Assembly: GCF_007004645.1 (NCBI RefSeq)
Contig: NZ_ML660019.1
Span: forward strand, 169,408 to 233,407
DNA length: 64,000 nt
Origin: Aliiroseovarius halocynthiae
GTDB lineage: Bacteria; Pseudomonadota; Alphaproteobacteria; Rhodobacterales; Rhodobacteraceae
Direction: 5' to 3'
Shown here: piece after piece, positions 26,635 through 35,992 of the stretch
Layout of the letters: every line of letters starts with the position of its first letter
Position numbering within the stretch: position 1 is the stretch's first letter
Translations under genes and position numbers: made by a program
Notes under the pieces: model-generated
Told to the model about the DNA's origin: nothing
The model's input: only the letters and a program-made list of their open reading frames with translations
Databases searched by the model: none

Positions 26635-27423
26635 TCATAGATTGTCTGGCTGAGGCATGCCCAAAACATGGAAGCCGCTGTCGACGGTGATGATCTCGCC
26701 CGTTGTGCAGTTGCCGTAATCGGAGGCCAAATAAACAGCGGTGCCGCCCACGGCTTCCAGCGTGGCGTTCTGGCGCAGGGGGGCGTTCTGTTCCGTATGG
26801 CGGAAGGTCTTGCGCGCACCTCCGATAGCCGCACCGGCCAGCGTTTTCATCGGGCCGGGCGAGATCGCGTTCACGCGGATACCGTTCGGGCCAAGATCGT
26901 TTGCCAGATAGCGCACGGATGCTTCCAAAGCTGCTTTGGCCACACCCATGACGTTATAGAAGGGCGTGACGCGGTTCGAGCCACCATAAGTCAGCGTCAG
27001 GATCGTGCCGCCGTCAGTCATTTTGGGGGCCACGCGGCGGGCCACCTCGATCAGCGAGTAGCAGCTGATATCCATCGAGTGTTTGAAATTCGCGCGGCTG
27101 GTGTCGACGAAGCGGCCAGTCAGCTCGTTTTTGTCGGAATATGCGATAGCGTGGACCAGAAAATCGATCGAGTCCCACTTGGACCACAGGTCGTCGAAGC
27201 CTTTGTCCAGTGCGGCGTCATCCGTGACATCCATGTCGACCAGAATGTCCGACCCCACAGATTCAGCCAGCGGGGCAACGCGCCCGCCAAACGCCTCGCC
27301 CTGATACGAGAACGCAAGCTCCGCGCCTTCGTTGGCCATCGCCTGTGCGATACCCCAAGCGATGGACCGCTGGTTTGCAACCCCCATGATGAGGCCGCGT
27401 TTGCCTTGCATAAGCCCTGCCAT
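26635..27423 (-). CDS. fabI: Enoyl-[acyl-carrier-protein] reductase (NADH)
   Basis: This 262-residue SDR-fold enzyme reduces the enoyl-ACP double bond in the last step of each fatty-acid elongation cycle. The nucleotide-binding start is GVANQRSIAWGIA; the catalytic pair is Y-x6-K in FYNVMGVAKAALE. The C-terminal TGEIITVDSGFHV is typical. It lies 9 bp after fabB in the operon fabA-DUF-fabB-fabI. FabI is the target of triclosan-type inhibitors. Confidence 0.97.
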   Translation of the reverse strand: MAGLMQGKRGLIMGVANQRSIAWGIAQAMANEGAELAFSYQGEAFGGRVAPLAESVGSDILVDMDVTDDAALDKGFDDLWSKWDSIDFLVHAIAYSDKNELTGRFVDTSRANFKHSMDISCYSLIEVARRVAPKMTDGGTILTLTYGGSNRVTPFYNVMGVAKAALEASVRYLANDLGPNGIRVNAISPGPMKTLAGAAIGGARKTFRHTEQNAPLRQNATLEAVGGTAVYLASDYGNCTTGEIITVDSGFHVLGMPQPDNL

Positions 27424-27432
27424 GTCAGTTCC

Positions 27433-28662
27433 TCACCCTTGATACTTGCTTAGGATCATCGATCCGTTGGTGCCGCCAAAGCCGAAGCTGTTGGTCATCA
27501 CGCTGTCCAGCCCGACATTTTCCACCAGCGCGGTTGCAACCTCGCCTTCGTTGATGCCGGGGTCCAGATTCTCGACGTTGATTGACGGCGCGATAAAGTC
27601 GTTGTCCAACATCAGCAGGCAGTACACGGCCTCTTGCGCGCCAGTGGCGCCTTGGCTGTGACCCGTCATCGATTTGGTCGAGCTGATTGGGGGCGTGGTG
27701 CCTTCGCCGAACACGCGGCGCACGGCTTCCACTTCGCCCACATCGCCAACCGGGGTCGAGGTGCCGTGGGCGTTGATGTAGCCCACTTTGCGGCCTTCGG
27801 GCAGCATGTCCATGGCCAGACGCATGGCGCGCTCGCCGCCTTCGCCGGACGGGGCCACCATGTCGTGACCGTCCGAGGTCGCGCCATAGCCGGTGACTTC
27901 AGCATAGATCTTTGCGCCGCGTGCTTGCGCGTGCTCCAGATCTTCCAGAACCAAGATGGCACCGCCGCCACCGATCACGAACCCGTCGCGATCCGCGTCA
28001 AACGCGCGCGAGGCTTTCTCGGGCGTGTCGTTATATTTGGACGACATTGCACCCATCGCATCAAACAGGCAGGACAGCGTCCAGTCCAGTTCCTCGCCGC
28101 CGCCAGCGAACATCACGTCCTGCTTGCCCATCATGATCTGCTCGGCCGCATTGCCGATGCAGTGCAGCGACGTCGAACAGGCCGAAGTGATCGAATAGTT
28201 GATCCCTTTGATCTTGAACGCAGTCGCAAGGTTGGCCGAAATGGTCGAGCCCATGCATTTTGGAACCGCAAACGGCCCAATGCGCTTGGTCGCGCCGGAT
28301 TTCAGCGCGGTCTGGTGGGCCGCAAACATTGCACTTGTCGAAGGACCACCCGAACCAGCCACAAGGCCAGTGCGCGGGTTCACCACGTCATCTTCGACAA
28401 GACCAGCGTCTTCGATCGCCTGGCTCATCGCGATATGCGCATAGGCAGCGCCCGGCCCCATGAAACGCAACGTGCGTTTGTCTACATGGGCAGCAATGTC
28501 GATATCCGGCATGCCCGCAACTTGGCTGCGGAACCCATGATCAACCATGTCCTGATTGGCGGTAATGCCGGACTTGCCAGCCTTGAGCGAGGCCAAAACC
28601 TCGTCCTTGTTGTTCCCGATGGCCGAGACAATGCCCAGACCGGTAACGACGACACGACGCAT
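27433..28662 (-). CDS. fabB: 3-oxoacyl-ACP synthase I
   Basis: This 409-residue condensing enzyme elongates acyl-ACP, including cis-3-decenoyl-ACP made by FabA, and so is needed for unsaturated fatty acids. The Cys-His-His triad is in SACSTSLHCIG, NAHGTSTPVGD and TGHSQGATG. The family start RRVVVTGLGIVSAIGNN follows ATG 28662; the longer open frame to 28833 adds non-homologous residues. Pairing with FabA and with an Irr gene opposite is the usual Rhodobacterales layout. Confidence 0.97.
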   Translation of the reverse strand: MRRVVVTGLGIVSAIGNNKDEVLASLKAGKSGITANQDMVDHGFRSQVAGMPDIDIAAHVDKRTLRFMGPGAAYAHIAMSQAIEDAGLVEDDVVNPRTGLVAGSGGPSTSAMFAAHQTALKSGATKRIGPFAVPKCMGSTISANLATAFKIKGINYSITSACSTSLHCIGNAAEQIMMGKQDVMFAGGGEELDWTLSCLFDAMGAMSSKYNDTPEKASRAFDADRDGFVIGGGGAILVLEDLEHAQARGAKIYAEVTGYGATSDGHDMVAPSGEGGERAMRLAMDMLPEGRKVGYINAHGTSTPVGDVGEVEAVRRVFGEGTTPPISSTKSMTGHSQGATGAQEAVYCLLMLDNDFIAPSINVENLDPGINEGEVATALVENVGLDSVMTNSFGFGGTNGSMILSKYQG

Positions 28663-28754
28663 GCGTGGCCTCCCTTGAAAACGTTCAATTCTTAGTAGGG
28701 CATTGGGCAGGTGAAACGCAAGGAGGCTTGCGCACACGAAGCGGAGCGGAAACT

Positions 28755-29288
28755 TCAGCGTGCCGCCGCCTGCATCCGCGTCATCTCGGTGACCATCTCT
28801 GACACGCGGGCGCGATCTACGCTTTTGAAGCAAGGCAGCACGTTGTTGGTCATCAATGCTTCGACGGCGCGATAGCAGACGAGCCTCAACGGCCCATAGT
28901 TGGGGTTTTCATGGAAGTGTTCATAGTTAAGTATGTCGTAGATTGCGTCGACGCCATCTTCGGGACTAAATCCGTTGTCTTTGAATGACTTCAGGAAAAG
29001 GGCGGCCTCTGCAGGATTGTGGGCAAAGTAGCCCATGATGAGCCGCCCCGCTTGGTGCATATCAGCATCGGGGCGCTCGGCACCCGAGATGATGTCATCT
29101 TCCAACGCGCTTTCATGATAGGGGAGATCAATCGCATGCGCGAATTCAGCGAAGCGGCCTTTGAATATGCCTTCAAGCAGCGCATTCATAACATCGGCTT
29201 GCTTCAAGGCTTTACGTTTGCTGCGAAACCACACTAGCAGCCCAACGCAGAGGGCTGCTAGTACAACAAGGACGATCAGAAATGGCAT
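28755..29288 (-). CDS. Membrane-anchored protein of unknown function inside the fab operon
   Basis: This 177-residue protein has an N-terminal membrane helix (about 2-22), a basic stop-transfer FRSKRKALK and a helical cytosolic domain with GRLIMGYFAHNPAEAALFLKSFKDNGF and DAIYDILNYEHFHEN. No family is recognised. It sits between fabA (10 bp upstream) and fabB (92 bp downstream), which are normally adjacent, so it is presumably co-transcribed. A link to membrane lipid synthesis is inferred only from position. Confidence 0.7.
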   Translation of the reverse strand: MPFLIVLVVLAALCVGLLVWFRSKRKALKQADVMNALLEGIFKGRFAEFAHAIDLPYHESALEDDIISGAERPDADMHQAGRLIMGYFAHNPAEAALFLKSFKDNGFSPEDGVDAIYDILNYEHFHENPNYGPLRLVCYRAVEALMTNNVLPCFKSVDRARVSEMVTEMTRMQAAAR

Positions 29289-29298
29289 CAGGGCTGCT

Positions 29299-29808
29299 TT
29301 AGCTTTCGCTTAGCGCGACCTTCATGTCTTTCACCTGATAGATCACTTCTCCGTCCGCCTCGACGATGCCGTCGGCAACGCCCATGGTCAGGCGGCGGGT
29401 TTGGATCGCTTTGGTGAAGTCGATCTTATAGGTCAGCATCTTACGATCCGGTCGGACCATGCCGGTCAGCTTCACTTCGCCCACGCCCAGCGCGTAACCA
29501 CGCCCCAACCAGCCGCGCCAGCCAAGGTTAAAGCCGGTCAGCTGCCATAGGCCATCCAAGCCCAGACAGCCGGGCATGATTGGGTTGCCGGGGAAGTGGC
29601 AGTCGAAGAACCACAGGTCGGGGGTGATATCGAACTCGGCCAGTACGTGGCCCTTCCCATGTGCGCCGCCATCGCCCGAGATTTCGGTGATGCGGTCCAT
29701 CATCAGCATCGGCGGGGCCGGAAGCTGCGCATTGCCGGGGCCAAACAGCTCGCCTGCCGCGCATTTCAAAAGGTCTTCCTTGCCAAAGCTTGTGGGATAA
29801 TCCGCCAT
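29299..29808 (-). CDS. fabA: 3-hydroxydecanoyl-ACP dehydratase/isomerase
   Basis: This 169-residue hot-dog-fold enzyme dehydrates 3-hydroxydecanoyl-ACP and isomerises the trans-2 product to cis-3, starting unsaturated fatty acid synthesis. The catalytic His is in [21 protein letters not shown]-type sequence (His about 70) with the downstream Asp. ATG 29808 gives the family start [13 protein letters not shown] and normal length; the longer frame to 29967 overlaps the irr promoter. It heads the fab operon, divergent from irr. Confidence 0.97.
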   Translation of the reverse strand: MADYPTSFGKEDLLKCAAGELFGPGNAQLPAPPMLMMDRITEISGDGGAHGKGHVLAEFDITPDLWFFDCHFPGNPIMPGCLGLDGLWQLTGFNLGWRGWLGRGYALGVGEVKLTGMVRPDRKMLTYKIDFTKAIQTRRLTMGVADGIVEADGEVIYQVKDMKVALSES

Positions 29809-29993
29809 CTTCGCCCCATATCTTGTGTATTTCAGTCTCACACCCTCTAGCACCCGCGTAAAGCCCGACGCAAGGGCAGGTAAGGTCGCGCCACGGCAAT
29901 CTGATCCACAAAGGCTAGATTTTATTGGCGCTTGCCGCTCAGAGCCCCTATATTCGCTTGGAAACATCCGTTTGATGTCAGAAGAGCCGGATC

Positions 29994-30410
29994 ATGATGC
30001 AGGAAAAACGACAGACCGAAGCCGACTGGTTGTCCAGCGCTGGGCTGCGCCCGACGCGGCAGCGTTTGGCCTTGGCACATCTGCTGATTGGGGATGGTCA
30101 ACACCGCCATGTCACGGCCGAAAGCCTTTATGAGGCGACCCGCGATGGTGCCGACAAAGTGTCGCTGGCGACGGTCTATAACACTTTGCGTGTGTTCTCC
30201 GAAGCTGGGCTTCTGCGCGAAATTACCGTGAATGGCGCACGCAGCTATTTCGACACCAACGTCACAAACCACCCGCATTTCTTCTGGGAAGACAGCGAAG
30301 AGCTGATGGACGCCCCCGATGAAGACCTAAAGATCGCGCAACTGCCGGAAGCGCCCGAAGGGGCTGAGATTTCCAAAGTCGACGTGGTGATCCGCCTGCG
30401 CCGCAGTTGA
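29994..30410 (+). CDS. irr: Iron response regulator Irr (Fur family)
   Basis: This 138-residue Fur-family regulator has a winged helix with LRPTRQRLALAHLLI and LATVYNTLRVFSEAGL and the HPHFFWED region that replaces the usual CxxC-containing Fur C-terminal metal site, as in Irr. In alphaproteobacteria Irr senses heme status and controls iron and heme genes. It lies divergent from fabA with 185 bp between. A second ATG at 29997 is possible. It is followed by a hairpin repeat found also after trmB. Confidence 0.93.
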   Translation: MMQEKRQTEADWLSSAGLRPTRQRLALAHLLIGDGQHRHVTAESLYEATRDGADKVSLATVYNTLRVFSEAGLLREITVNGARSYFDTNVTNHPHFFWEDSEELMDAPDEDLKIAQLPEAPEGAEISKVDVVIRLRRS

Positions 30411-30423
30411 TTAGATTCCACGC

Positions 30424-30482
30424 TTTTTCTTGTTTGAAATATCCTGGGGTGAGCGCCGACGGCGCGAGGGGCAAAGCCCCTA
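30424..30482. repeat. Extragenic double-hairpin repeat, copy 1
   Basis: Starting 14 bp after the irr stop, TTTTTCTTG is followed 4 nt later by AAATATCCTGGGGTGAG, then hairpin GCGCC-GAC-GGCGC, then GGGGC-AAA-GCCCC. The same module recurs at 40143-40199, with a different but again self-complementary first stem. Likely a REP-like element of Rhodobacterales. Confidence 0.8.
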
Positions 30483-30525
30483 AAGACCGCGCGCTCAAGC
30501 GCGGCCCCCGGGTTCTGCATAGGCG

Positions 30526-30954
30526 TCAGCCGATGCCAACAACCTCGAAATCAAAGATCAGGGTTTTGCCCGCCAGCGCGTGGTTGGCGTCCAGCGTGAC
30601 GGTGTCATCTGTCAGGTTCGTGACGGTGACAGGAACGGGCTGACCCTGTGGGCCAGACATTTGCAGTTGGATGCCGACTTCCAATGGGATCTCGGCGGGG
30701 ATGTCACTGCGCGGAACTTCCAAGATGGCTTCGGCATGGCTTGGGCCATAGGCCTCTTCCGGGGCAATGGTGACATTTTTCTTCTCGCCAACTGTCATAC
30801 CGGGCAAAGCTTTGTCGAGACCGGGAATGATCATACCCGAACCAACTTCAAACTCCAGCGGATCGCGGCCTTCCGAGCTGTCGAAAACGCTGCCGTCTTC
30901 CAGCGTGCCAGTATAATGAATGCGCACCTTCGCGCCTTGCGTGACTTCAGTCAT
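30526..30954 (-). CDS. FKBP-type peptidyl-prolyl isomerase (SlyD-like)
   Basis: This 142-residue prolyl isomerase of the SlyD subgroup has an FKBP core split by an insert-in-flap domain: VRIHYTGTLEDGSVFDSSEGRDPLEF and GMIIPGLDKALPGMTVGEKKNVTIAPEEAYG, then the insert, then ANHALAGKTLIFDFEVV. The His-rich metal-binding tail of E. coli SlyD is absent. It is cytosolic, catalysing proline isomerisation and acting as a chaperone. It stands alone, convergent with irr. Confidence 0.92.
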   Translation of the reverse strand: MTEVTQGAKVRIHYTGTLEDGSVFDSSEGRDPLEFEVGSGMIIPGLDKALPGMTVGEKKNVTIAPEEAYGPSHAEAILEVPRSDIPAEIPLEVGIQLQMSGPQGQPVPVTVTNLTDDTVTLDANHALAGKTLIFDFEVVGIG

Positions 30955-31064
30955 GGAAACCTCGTTATGTCAGGAAATGAATGGACGAGGCCGAGGCGAT
31001 GACGCGGCGGGTGCTCGTTGTGTGCTAGGTGTTTACTGGATGGCGTGCGCGATGGGAACGGGGG

Positions 31065-31928
31065 TCAAAACCACTGACCCGGTTCCATCAGGCCAAGATC
31101 CAGAAGTTGCTGCGAATTCCACTGGAATTTCGTGGTGTTGTGCCAGTTGAAGCTTCGTATGTCGTGCTTTGATCCTGCGTTTGTTTTCAGCGCTTTGGCT
31201 GTGCGAAAGCTGGCGACGGCGACTGTGATGTTGTGGTGCCACGGACAGGAATAGGTATTGTATTCTTCGTCATTGAACGTGTGGTTCGCACGAAGTTTCA
31301 GGCCGGGCTTTGCTTTGAACAGAGAGACGCGGTCGATCTTGTGGCCGTTCTGCGGGACGTGTTCCTCGAATCGCCAGCGCAACCCGCCGAAGAAATCCAA
31401 CTGTCGTTCCAGTGGGTTCCCATCCGTTCCTTTGCGCCCGTTGGCATAGTATCCCGACTTGTCCAGGCAGGCGTGCTCTAGCGAGACAGCATTGGGAAAT
31501 TGTTCAAGGTCGTCAGCATACAGGTCAACCACATAGCTGAGGACCGCATCGCGCCGTTCTTCGGTCTGAAAGGTCAGTAATTCGCCCACGGTGCGGGTTT
31601 CGCAGAATGGGTGGAAGAGGTACTCAGCATTGAAGCCGTAGTAGATCCAAGTGCCTGGCGCGGCCTCGATCACGGTGTTGACGGCGTCCACCACCGCCCC
31701 AGATGCCGAACAGTTAAATGTGATACGGTGAATGCTGCCTTCCAAATCGTCAGGCAGATCCAGTTCGTCCGGTGCGAAAACCAAAAGCGCACGAAAGCCT
31801 GCCTGTTGGTGGTGGCGTATGGTGCTTTCCACCTCGATCAAATCCTCTACGAAAATCAGCGCGATAGGTCCTTTGGACAACAGTTTGGCGGATGAACTAA
31901 GAAACTGGGTAAGGCTGTCGTAGCGCAT
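31065..31928 (-). CDS. Conserved protein, possibly glycosyltransferase-like
   Basis: This protein of about 287 residues has an N-terminal alternating beta/alpha pattern (PIALIFVEDLIEVESTIRHHQQAGFRALLVF) and IYYGFNAEYLFHPFCETRT followed by RRDAVLSYVVDLYADDL, resembling the GT2/GT92-like families in outline. There is no classical DXD. The C-terminal part is rich in His and aromatic residues (CPWHHNITVAVASFRT). ATG 31928 is preferred over a TTG at 31940. Function is not known; cell-envelope work is a guess. Confidence 0.5.
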   Translation of the reverse strand: MRYDSLTQFLSSSAKLLSKGPIALIFVEDLIEVESTIRHHQQAGFRALLVFAPDELDLPDDLEGSIHRITFNCSASGAVVDAVNTVIEAAPGTWIYYGFNAEYLFHPFCETRTVGELLTFQTEERRDAVLSYVVDLYADDLEQFPNAVSLEHACLDKSGYYANGRKGTDGNPLERQLDFFGGLRWRFEEHVPQNGHKIDRVSLFKAKPGLKLRANHTFNDEEYNTYSCPWHHNITVAVASFRTAKALKTNAGSKHDIRSFNWHNTTKFQWNSQQLLDLGLMEPGQWF

Positions 31929-32076
31929 GGTGTGATCCAATGGTTGGCGGCGGTCTGCCGATTACCGACAGAAATTTCATGAAACCAACCTGTTTTGCAA
32001 GCGTTGCGGGCCTGATCCCTTTGCTGTAACAGGCGGGAACTTAAGCTTGTGCTGTAAAAAACCCGGGAAACGCGTC

Positions 32077-33402
32077 ATGTCCGACAAGAAAAAACTCTTC
32101 ATCCGCACCTATGGCTGTCAGATGAATGTTTATGACAGTGAACGCATGGCCGAAGCGCTGGGCGCGGATGGGTATGAGCAGACGGATACGCCCGATGATG
32201 CGGATATGATCCTACTGAACACCTGCCACATTCGCGAAAAAGCGGCCGAGAAGGTGTATTCCGAGCTTGGCCGCTTCAAAGGTCTGAAAGCCGAGAAGCC
32301 CGATCTGAAGATCGGCGTCGCAGGCTGTGTCGCTCAGGCCGAGGGCGAGGAAATTATGCGCCGTCAGCCGATGGTCGATTTGGTTGTTGGCCCGCAGACC
32401 TATCACCGTCTGCCGACGATGATGGAACAGGTGGCCAAGGGTGAGAAGGCGCTGGACACTGATTTCCCCGAAGAAGACAAGTTTGAACACCTTCCTAAGC
32501 TGCGCGGCACCAAGGCCAAGCGCGCACCGGCGGCGTTTCTGACCGTTCAGGAAGGCTGCGACAAGTTCTGCGCCTTCTGCGTGGTGCCCTATACCCGCGG
32601 TGCCGAAGTCAGCCGCCCTGTCGAGCGCATCCTGCGCGAAGCCCGCGATCTGGTCGAACGCGGCGTGCGTGAAATCACCCTTCTGGGGCAGAACGTGAAT
32701 GCTTATCACGGCGCAGGGCCGGATGGCGATTGGTCGCTGGCGAAACTGATCTGGGCGTTAGATGGCATCGACGGGCTGGAGCGTATCCGCTTTACCACCT
32801 CTCACCCCAACGACATGAGCGATGATCTGATCGAGGCGCATGGCACCTGCAAAAAGCTGATGCCTTATCTGCACCTGCCGGTTCAATCAGGCTCGGACAA
32901 GATTTTGAAGCGGATGAACCGCAGCCACACGGCGGAAAGCTATTTGCGTCTGATCGAGCGGATTCGCGAGGCGCGCCCGGATATCCTGATCTCGGGCGAC
33001 TTTATCGTGGGCTTCCCGGAAGAGGATGATCAGGATTTCGAAGATACGATGAACCTGATCCGTGAAGTGAACTATGGTCAGGCGTTCAGCTTCAAATACT
33101 CGACCCGCCCCGGTACCCCGGCTGCTGAACGTGCTTTGGTGGATGACGCGGTCGCCTCCGAACGCCTGTATCGCCTGCAAGCGCTGATCACCGAACAGCA
33201 ACGTGCCATTCAAAACAGCATGGTCGGCCAAGAGGTAGGCGTTTTGTTTGAAAAGAAAGGCCGCCTTGAAGGTCAGATGGTCGGCAAATCCGATCACCTG
33301 CATGCGGTGCATGTTGAATGTGACGCGGCCGTGGGCGATCTGAAGCGCGTGCGGATCACCGGAAGTGGTCCGAATTCGCTGGCGGGTGAACTTATCGGCT
33401 AA
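32077..33402 (+). CDS. miaB: tRNA-2-methylthio-N6-dimethylallyladenosine synthase
   Basis: This 441-residue methylthiotransferase adds a methylthio group to i6A37 of tRNAs reading UNN codons. The N-terminal UPF0004 domain has the first cluster cysteines ([26 protein letters not shown]), the radical-SAM motif is CDKFCAFC, and a TRAM domain ends the protein. Start 32077 is ATG with GGGAAA upstream; an earlier TTG frame is not needed. It heads the plus-strand housekeeping run to trpB. Confidence 0.97.
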   Translation: MSDKKKLFIRTYGCQMNVYDSERMAEALGADGYEQTDTPDDADMILLNTCHIREKAAEKVYSELGRFKGLKAEKPDLKIGVAGCVAQAEGEEIMRRQPMVDLVVGPQTYHRLPTMMEQVAKGEKALDTDFPEEDKFEHLPKLRGTKAKRAPAAFLTVQEGCDKFCAFCVVPYTRGAEVSRPVERILREARDLVERGVREITLLGQNVNAYHGAGPDGDWSLAKLIWALDGIDGLERIRFTTSHPNDMSDDLIEAHGTCKKLMPYLHLPVQSGSDKILKRMNRSHTAESYLRLIERIREARPDILISGDFIVGFPEEDDQDFEDTMNLIREVNYGQAFSFKYSTRPGTPAAERALVDDAVASERLYRLQALITEQQRAIQNSMVGQEVGVLFEKKGRLEGQMVGKSDHLHAVHVECDAAVGDLKRVRITGSGPNSLAGELIG

Positions 33403-33508
33403 GTTGCGCTGACAATTGATGACAATCCTATGAAGTTTTGCGGATGGGGCTTGCGTGTCCCGTCTGCTCTTGGCACCATCGGGTTATAGACCTGACAGGA
33501 GACCCCAT

Positions 33509-34558
33509 TTGGGAATAGCAGACCTGACCGCAGCACCCGAAGCTCAAGAAGCCTCCGAAGTGCTGCTGGAATTTCCAGACAACCGCCTGCTTATTGATTT
33601 GTGCGGCGAGTTTGATCGCAACCTTACTCACATCGAAAGTCATTTGGGCGTGCAGATAATCCGACGCGGCAATCAGCTGGTCGTGATGGGTGAAAGTTCA
33701 GCGCGCGAAAAGGCGGGCGAGGTGCTGCAATCGCTTTATGAGCGGCTTGAAAGCGGCAAGGCGGTCGAGCCTGGTGACATCGATGCCGAAATCCGGATGG
33801 GCGGGACACAGGACGGCACTGGCACGCGTGACGGCGACCAGATGGAGATGTTCAAAGGCAGCGATGTCGAGATCAAGACCCGCAAAAAGACCATTGAACC
33901 ACGTACGGCAGCGCAAAAGGCCTATGTCCAAAGCTTGTTCAACAACGAGCTGGCCTTCGGGATCGGTCCGGCGGGTACGGGTAAGACCTATCTGGCGGTG
34001 GCTGTCGGCGTGAACATGTTTCTGGGCGGGCATGTGGATCGCATGATCCTGTCGCGCCCTGCGGTCGAGGCGGGTGAGAAACTGGGCTATCTGCCCGGTG
34101 ACATGAAGGACAAGGTCGATCCGTATATGCAGCCGCTTTACGATGCGCTGAACGATTTCCTGCCCTCGAAGCAGGTCACCAAGTTGATCGAAGAAAAGAA
34201 GATCGAGATCGCCCCGCTGGCTTTCATGCGCGGGCGCACGCTGGCGAACGCTTTCGTCGTGTTGGACGAGGCGCAGAACGCCACAACCATGCAGATGAAG
34301 ATGTTCCTGACTCGTCTTGGTGAAGGCTCGCGTATGGTGATCACGGGCGACCGGTCTCAGGTCGATCTGCCGCGTGGCGTGGACAGTGGTTTGCGTGACG
34401 CCGAGGGGTTGTTGAAGGGGATCGACCAGATCAGCTTTAACTATTTCACCTCGAAAGACGTGGTGCGTCACCCGTTGGTCGCGAAGATCATCGAAGCCTA
34501 TGACGACGCCTCGCAAAAGGCGATGGTGCGTGCGGCCAAGCAGGCGCGCAAAGACTGA
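33509..34558 (+). CDS. PhoH-family ATPase (PhoH-like, YbeZ)
   Basis: This protein of about 349 residues has an N-terminal KH-like stretch and a C-terminal PhoH P-loop ATPase/RNA-helicase-like domain: GIGPAGTGKTYLAVAV (Walker A), FVVLDEAQNATTMQMKMFL (Walker B) and VITGDRSQVDLP. It partners with YbeY in ribosome quality control and rRNA processing. TTG 33509 is chosen as start because AGGAGA sits 8 nt upstream; GTG 33455 would add 18 residues with no Shine-Dalgarno. The ybeY start follows 1 nt after its stop. Confidence 0.9.
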   Translation: MGIADLTAAPEAQEASEVLLEFPDNRLLIDLCGEFDRNLTHIESHLGVQIIRRGNQLVVMGESSAREKAGEVLQSLYERLESGKAVEPGDIDAEIRMGGTQDGTGTRDGDQMEMFKGSDVEIKTRKKTIEPRTAAQKAYVQSLFNNELAFGIGPAGTGKTYLAVAVGVNMFLGGHVDRMILSRPAVEAGEKLGYLPGDMKDKVDPYMQPLYDALNDFLPSKQVTKLIEEKKIEIAPLAFMRGRTLANAFVVLDEAQNATTMQMKMFLTRLGEGSRMVITGDRSQVDLPRGVDSGLRDAEGLLKGIDQISFNYFTSKDVVRHPLVAKIIEAYDDASQKAMVRAAKQARKD

Positions 34559-34559
34559 G

Positions 34560-35054
34560 ATGTTGGTTGATATCGTATTCGAAGATCCCCGCTGGGAAGC
34601 TGCAGACCTGACCGGTTTGGCCGACGGCGCGGCATCGGCGGTGATCGATTATCTTGCACTGACGCCGCCCTTTGGTGATGCGTTCGAAATCAGCCTTTTG
34701 GCGTGTGACGACGCCCGCATCGCGGTGCTGAACGGAGATTTCCGAGACAGGCAAAGCGCAACCAACGTGCTGTCATGGCCGTCCGAGGAACGCGCAGCGG
34801 ACAATGCGGGCGGCAATCCGATCCCCCCGGAAGACCCTGAACTTGGGGATATCGCCATCGCCTATGACACTTGCCTGCGTGAAGCGGGTGAGCAGGGTAA
34901 GGAATTTCCCCATCATGTGAGCCATCTTTTGGTGCATGGCGTACTGCATCTGTTGGGTTATGATCACATTAATGACAAAGATGCATGTCTGATGGAGGGG
35001 TTAGAGGTTGAAATCCTTGGCAAGATGAACATTTCCAACCCATATGAAAAGTGA
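34560..35054 (+). CDS. ybeY: Endoribonuclease YbeY
   Basis: This 164-residue single-strand endoribonuclease is needed for 16S rRNA 3'-end maturation and ribosome quality control. Its zinc site is HGVLHLLGYDH, with the upstream segment SATNVLSWP and GDIAIAYDT. The start is fixed by near-contact with the phoH stop. The corC gene begins just after its end. The PhoH-YbeY-CorC-Lnt order is the common arrangement. Confidence 0.96.
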   Translation: MLVDIVFEDPRWEAADLTGLADGAASAVIDYLALTPPFGDAFEISLLACDDARIAVLNGDFRDRQSATNVLSWPSEERAADNAGGNPIPPEDPELGDIAIAYDTCLREAGEQGKEFPHHVSHLLVHGVLHLLGYDHINDKDACLMEGLEVEILGKMNISNPYEK

Positions 35055-35086
35055 CGGCGCTTTTGCGCGAAACTGGAAAAGGATCA

Positions 35087-35992
35087 ATGGGCGACACCGC
35101 AGACGGATCTTCTAATGCAGCGCAGGGCGCGCTGCAGGATGACACAAGACATCACAGGCCGGGGTTTTTCAGCCGTATTTTCGGTACGCGCAATCCCCGC
35201 GATCTGGAACAAGTAACGCTTTCGGATGCTGCGCCGCATGCTAGTGGTACGGCCCCAGTTTCGGCGCCTGGTATGGTGAACCTGCGCCGGATGCGCGTAG
35301 AAGACGTCATGATCCCGAAATCCGAAATTGTCTCGGCCCCGGTTGATATTCTGAAAGACGAACTGGTCGAGCAGTTCCGGGAAAGCGGTCTGTCCCGTTT
35401 GCCGGTCTTCGACGGAACTTTGGATAGCCCCATAGGTCTTGTGCATTTGAAAGACCTTGCCCTGAACCATGGGTTCAACGGCAAACCCGGCAATAAATCC
35501 ACGCGCTTTGTGCTGCGTAAGCTGATCCGCCCACTTCTTTTCGTCCCACCCTCGATGCCGATTGGTGTGTTGTTGCAGAAGATGCAGACGGAACGGATTC
35601 ACATGGCGCTGGTCATTGATGAATATGGCGGGGTCGACGGGCTTGTGACCATCGAAGACCTGATCGAACAGGTCATCGGTGAGATCGAGGACGAACATGA
35701 CCTTGAAGAAGGCGCATTATGGGTCGAAGAAAAACCGGGCTGCTATCTGCTCGAGGCCAAGACTCCCTTGGATGAATTCGAGGCTGCAACCGGCGTGCGC
35801 TTGCAGCATGACCAAGCTGATGATGACGAAATCGAGACCCTGGGCGGTTTGGTGTTCGTTCTGTGCGGGCAGGTTCCTGCACGCGGCGAAGTGATCGCTC
35901 ATCCAGGTGGGGCCGAGATCGAAGTCGTCGACGCAGATCCGCGTCGCATCAAGCGCCTGCGCGTGCGCATTCCTTCTAAATCTGATGGTTAA
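35087..35992 (+). CDS. CorC/HlyC-type CBS-domain protein
   Basis: This protein of about 301 residues has two CBS domains (about 70-200; RMRVEDVMIPKSEIV, VFDGTLDSPIGLVHLKDL, MALVIDEYGGVDGLVTIEDLIEQVIGEIEDEHD) and a C-terminal CorC/HlyC domain. It is thought to take part in Mg2+/Co2+ efflux or homeostasis. ATG 35087 with AAAGGATC before it is preferred over GTG 35051, which overlaps the ybeY stop. The N-terminal membrane domain of larger paralogues is absent, as in CorC. Confidence 0.9.
   Translation: MGDTADGSSNAAQGALQDDTRHHRPGFFSRIFGTRNPRDLEQVTLSDAAPHASGTAPVSAPGMVNLRRMRVEDVMIPKSEIVSAPVDILKDELVEQFRESGLSRLPVFDGTLDSPIGLVHLKDLALNHGFNGKPGNKSTRFVLRKLIRPLLFVPPSMPIGVLLQKMQTERIHMALVIDEYGGVDGLVTIEDLIEQVIGEIEDEHDLEEGALWVEEKPGCYLLEAKTPLDEFEAATGVRLQHDQADDDEIETLGGLVFVLCGQVPARGEVIAHPGGAEIEVVDADPRRIKRLRVRIPSKSDG

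Noticed and set aside
26448-26653. Short plus-strand frame over the MITE-like element and fabI terminator
   Set aside because: It runs through an inverted repeat end and a terminator, with no protein features.
27634-28695. A 353-codon open frame opposite fabB
   Set aside because: It is the antisense shadow of fabB, rich in His, Arg and Gly, with no motif or ribosome binding site.
33698-34516. A 272-codon open frame opposite phoH
   Set aside because: Antisense shadow of the phoH ATPase domain.
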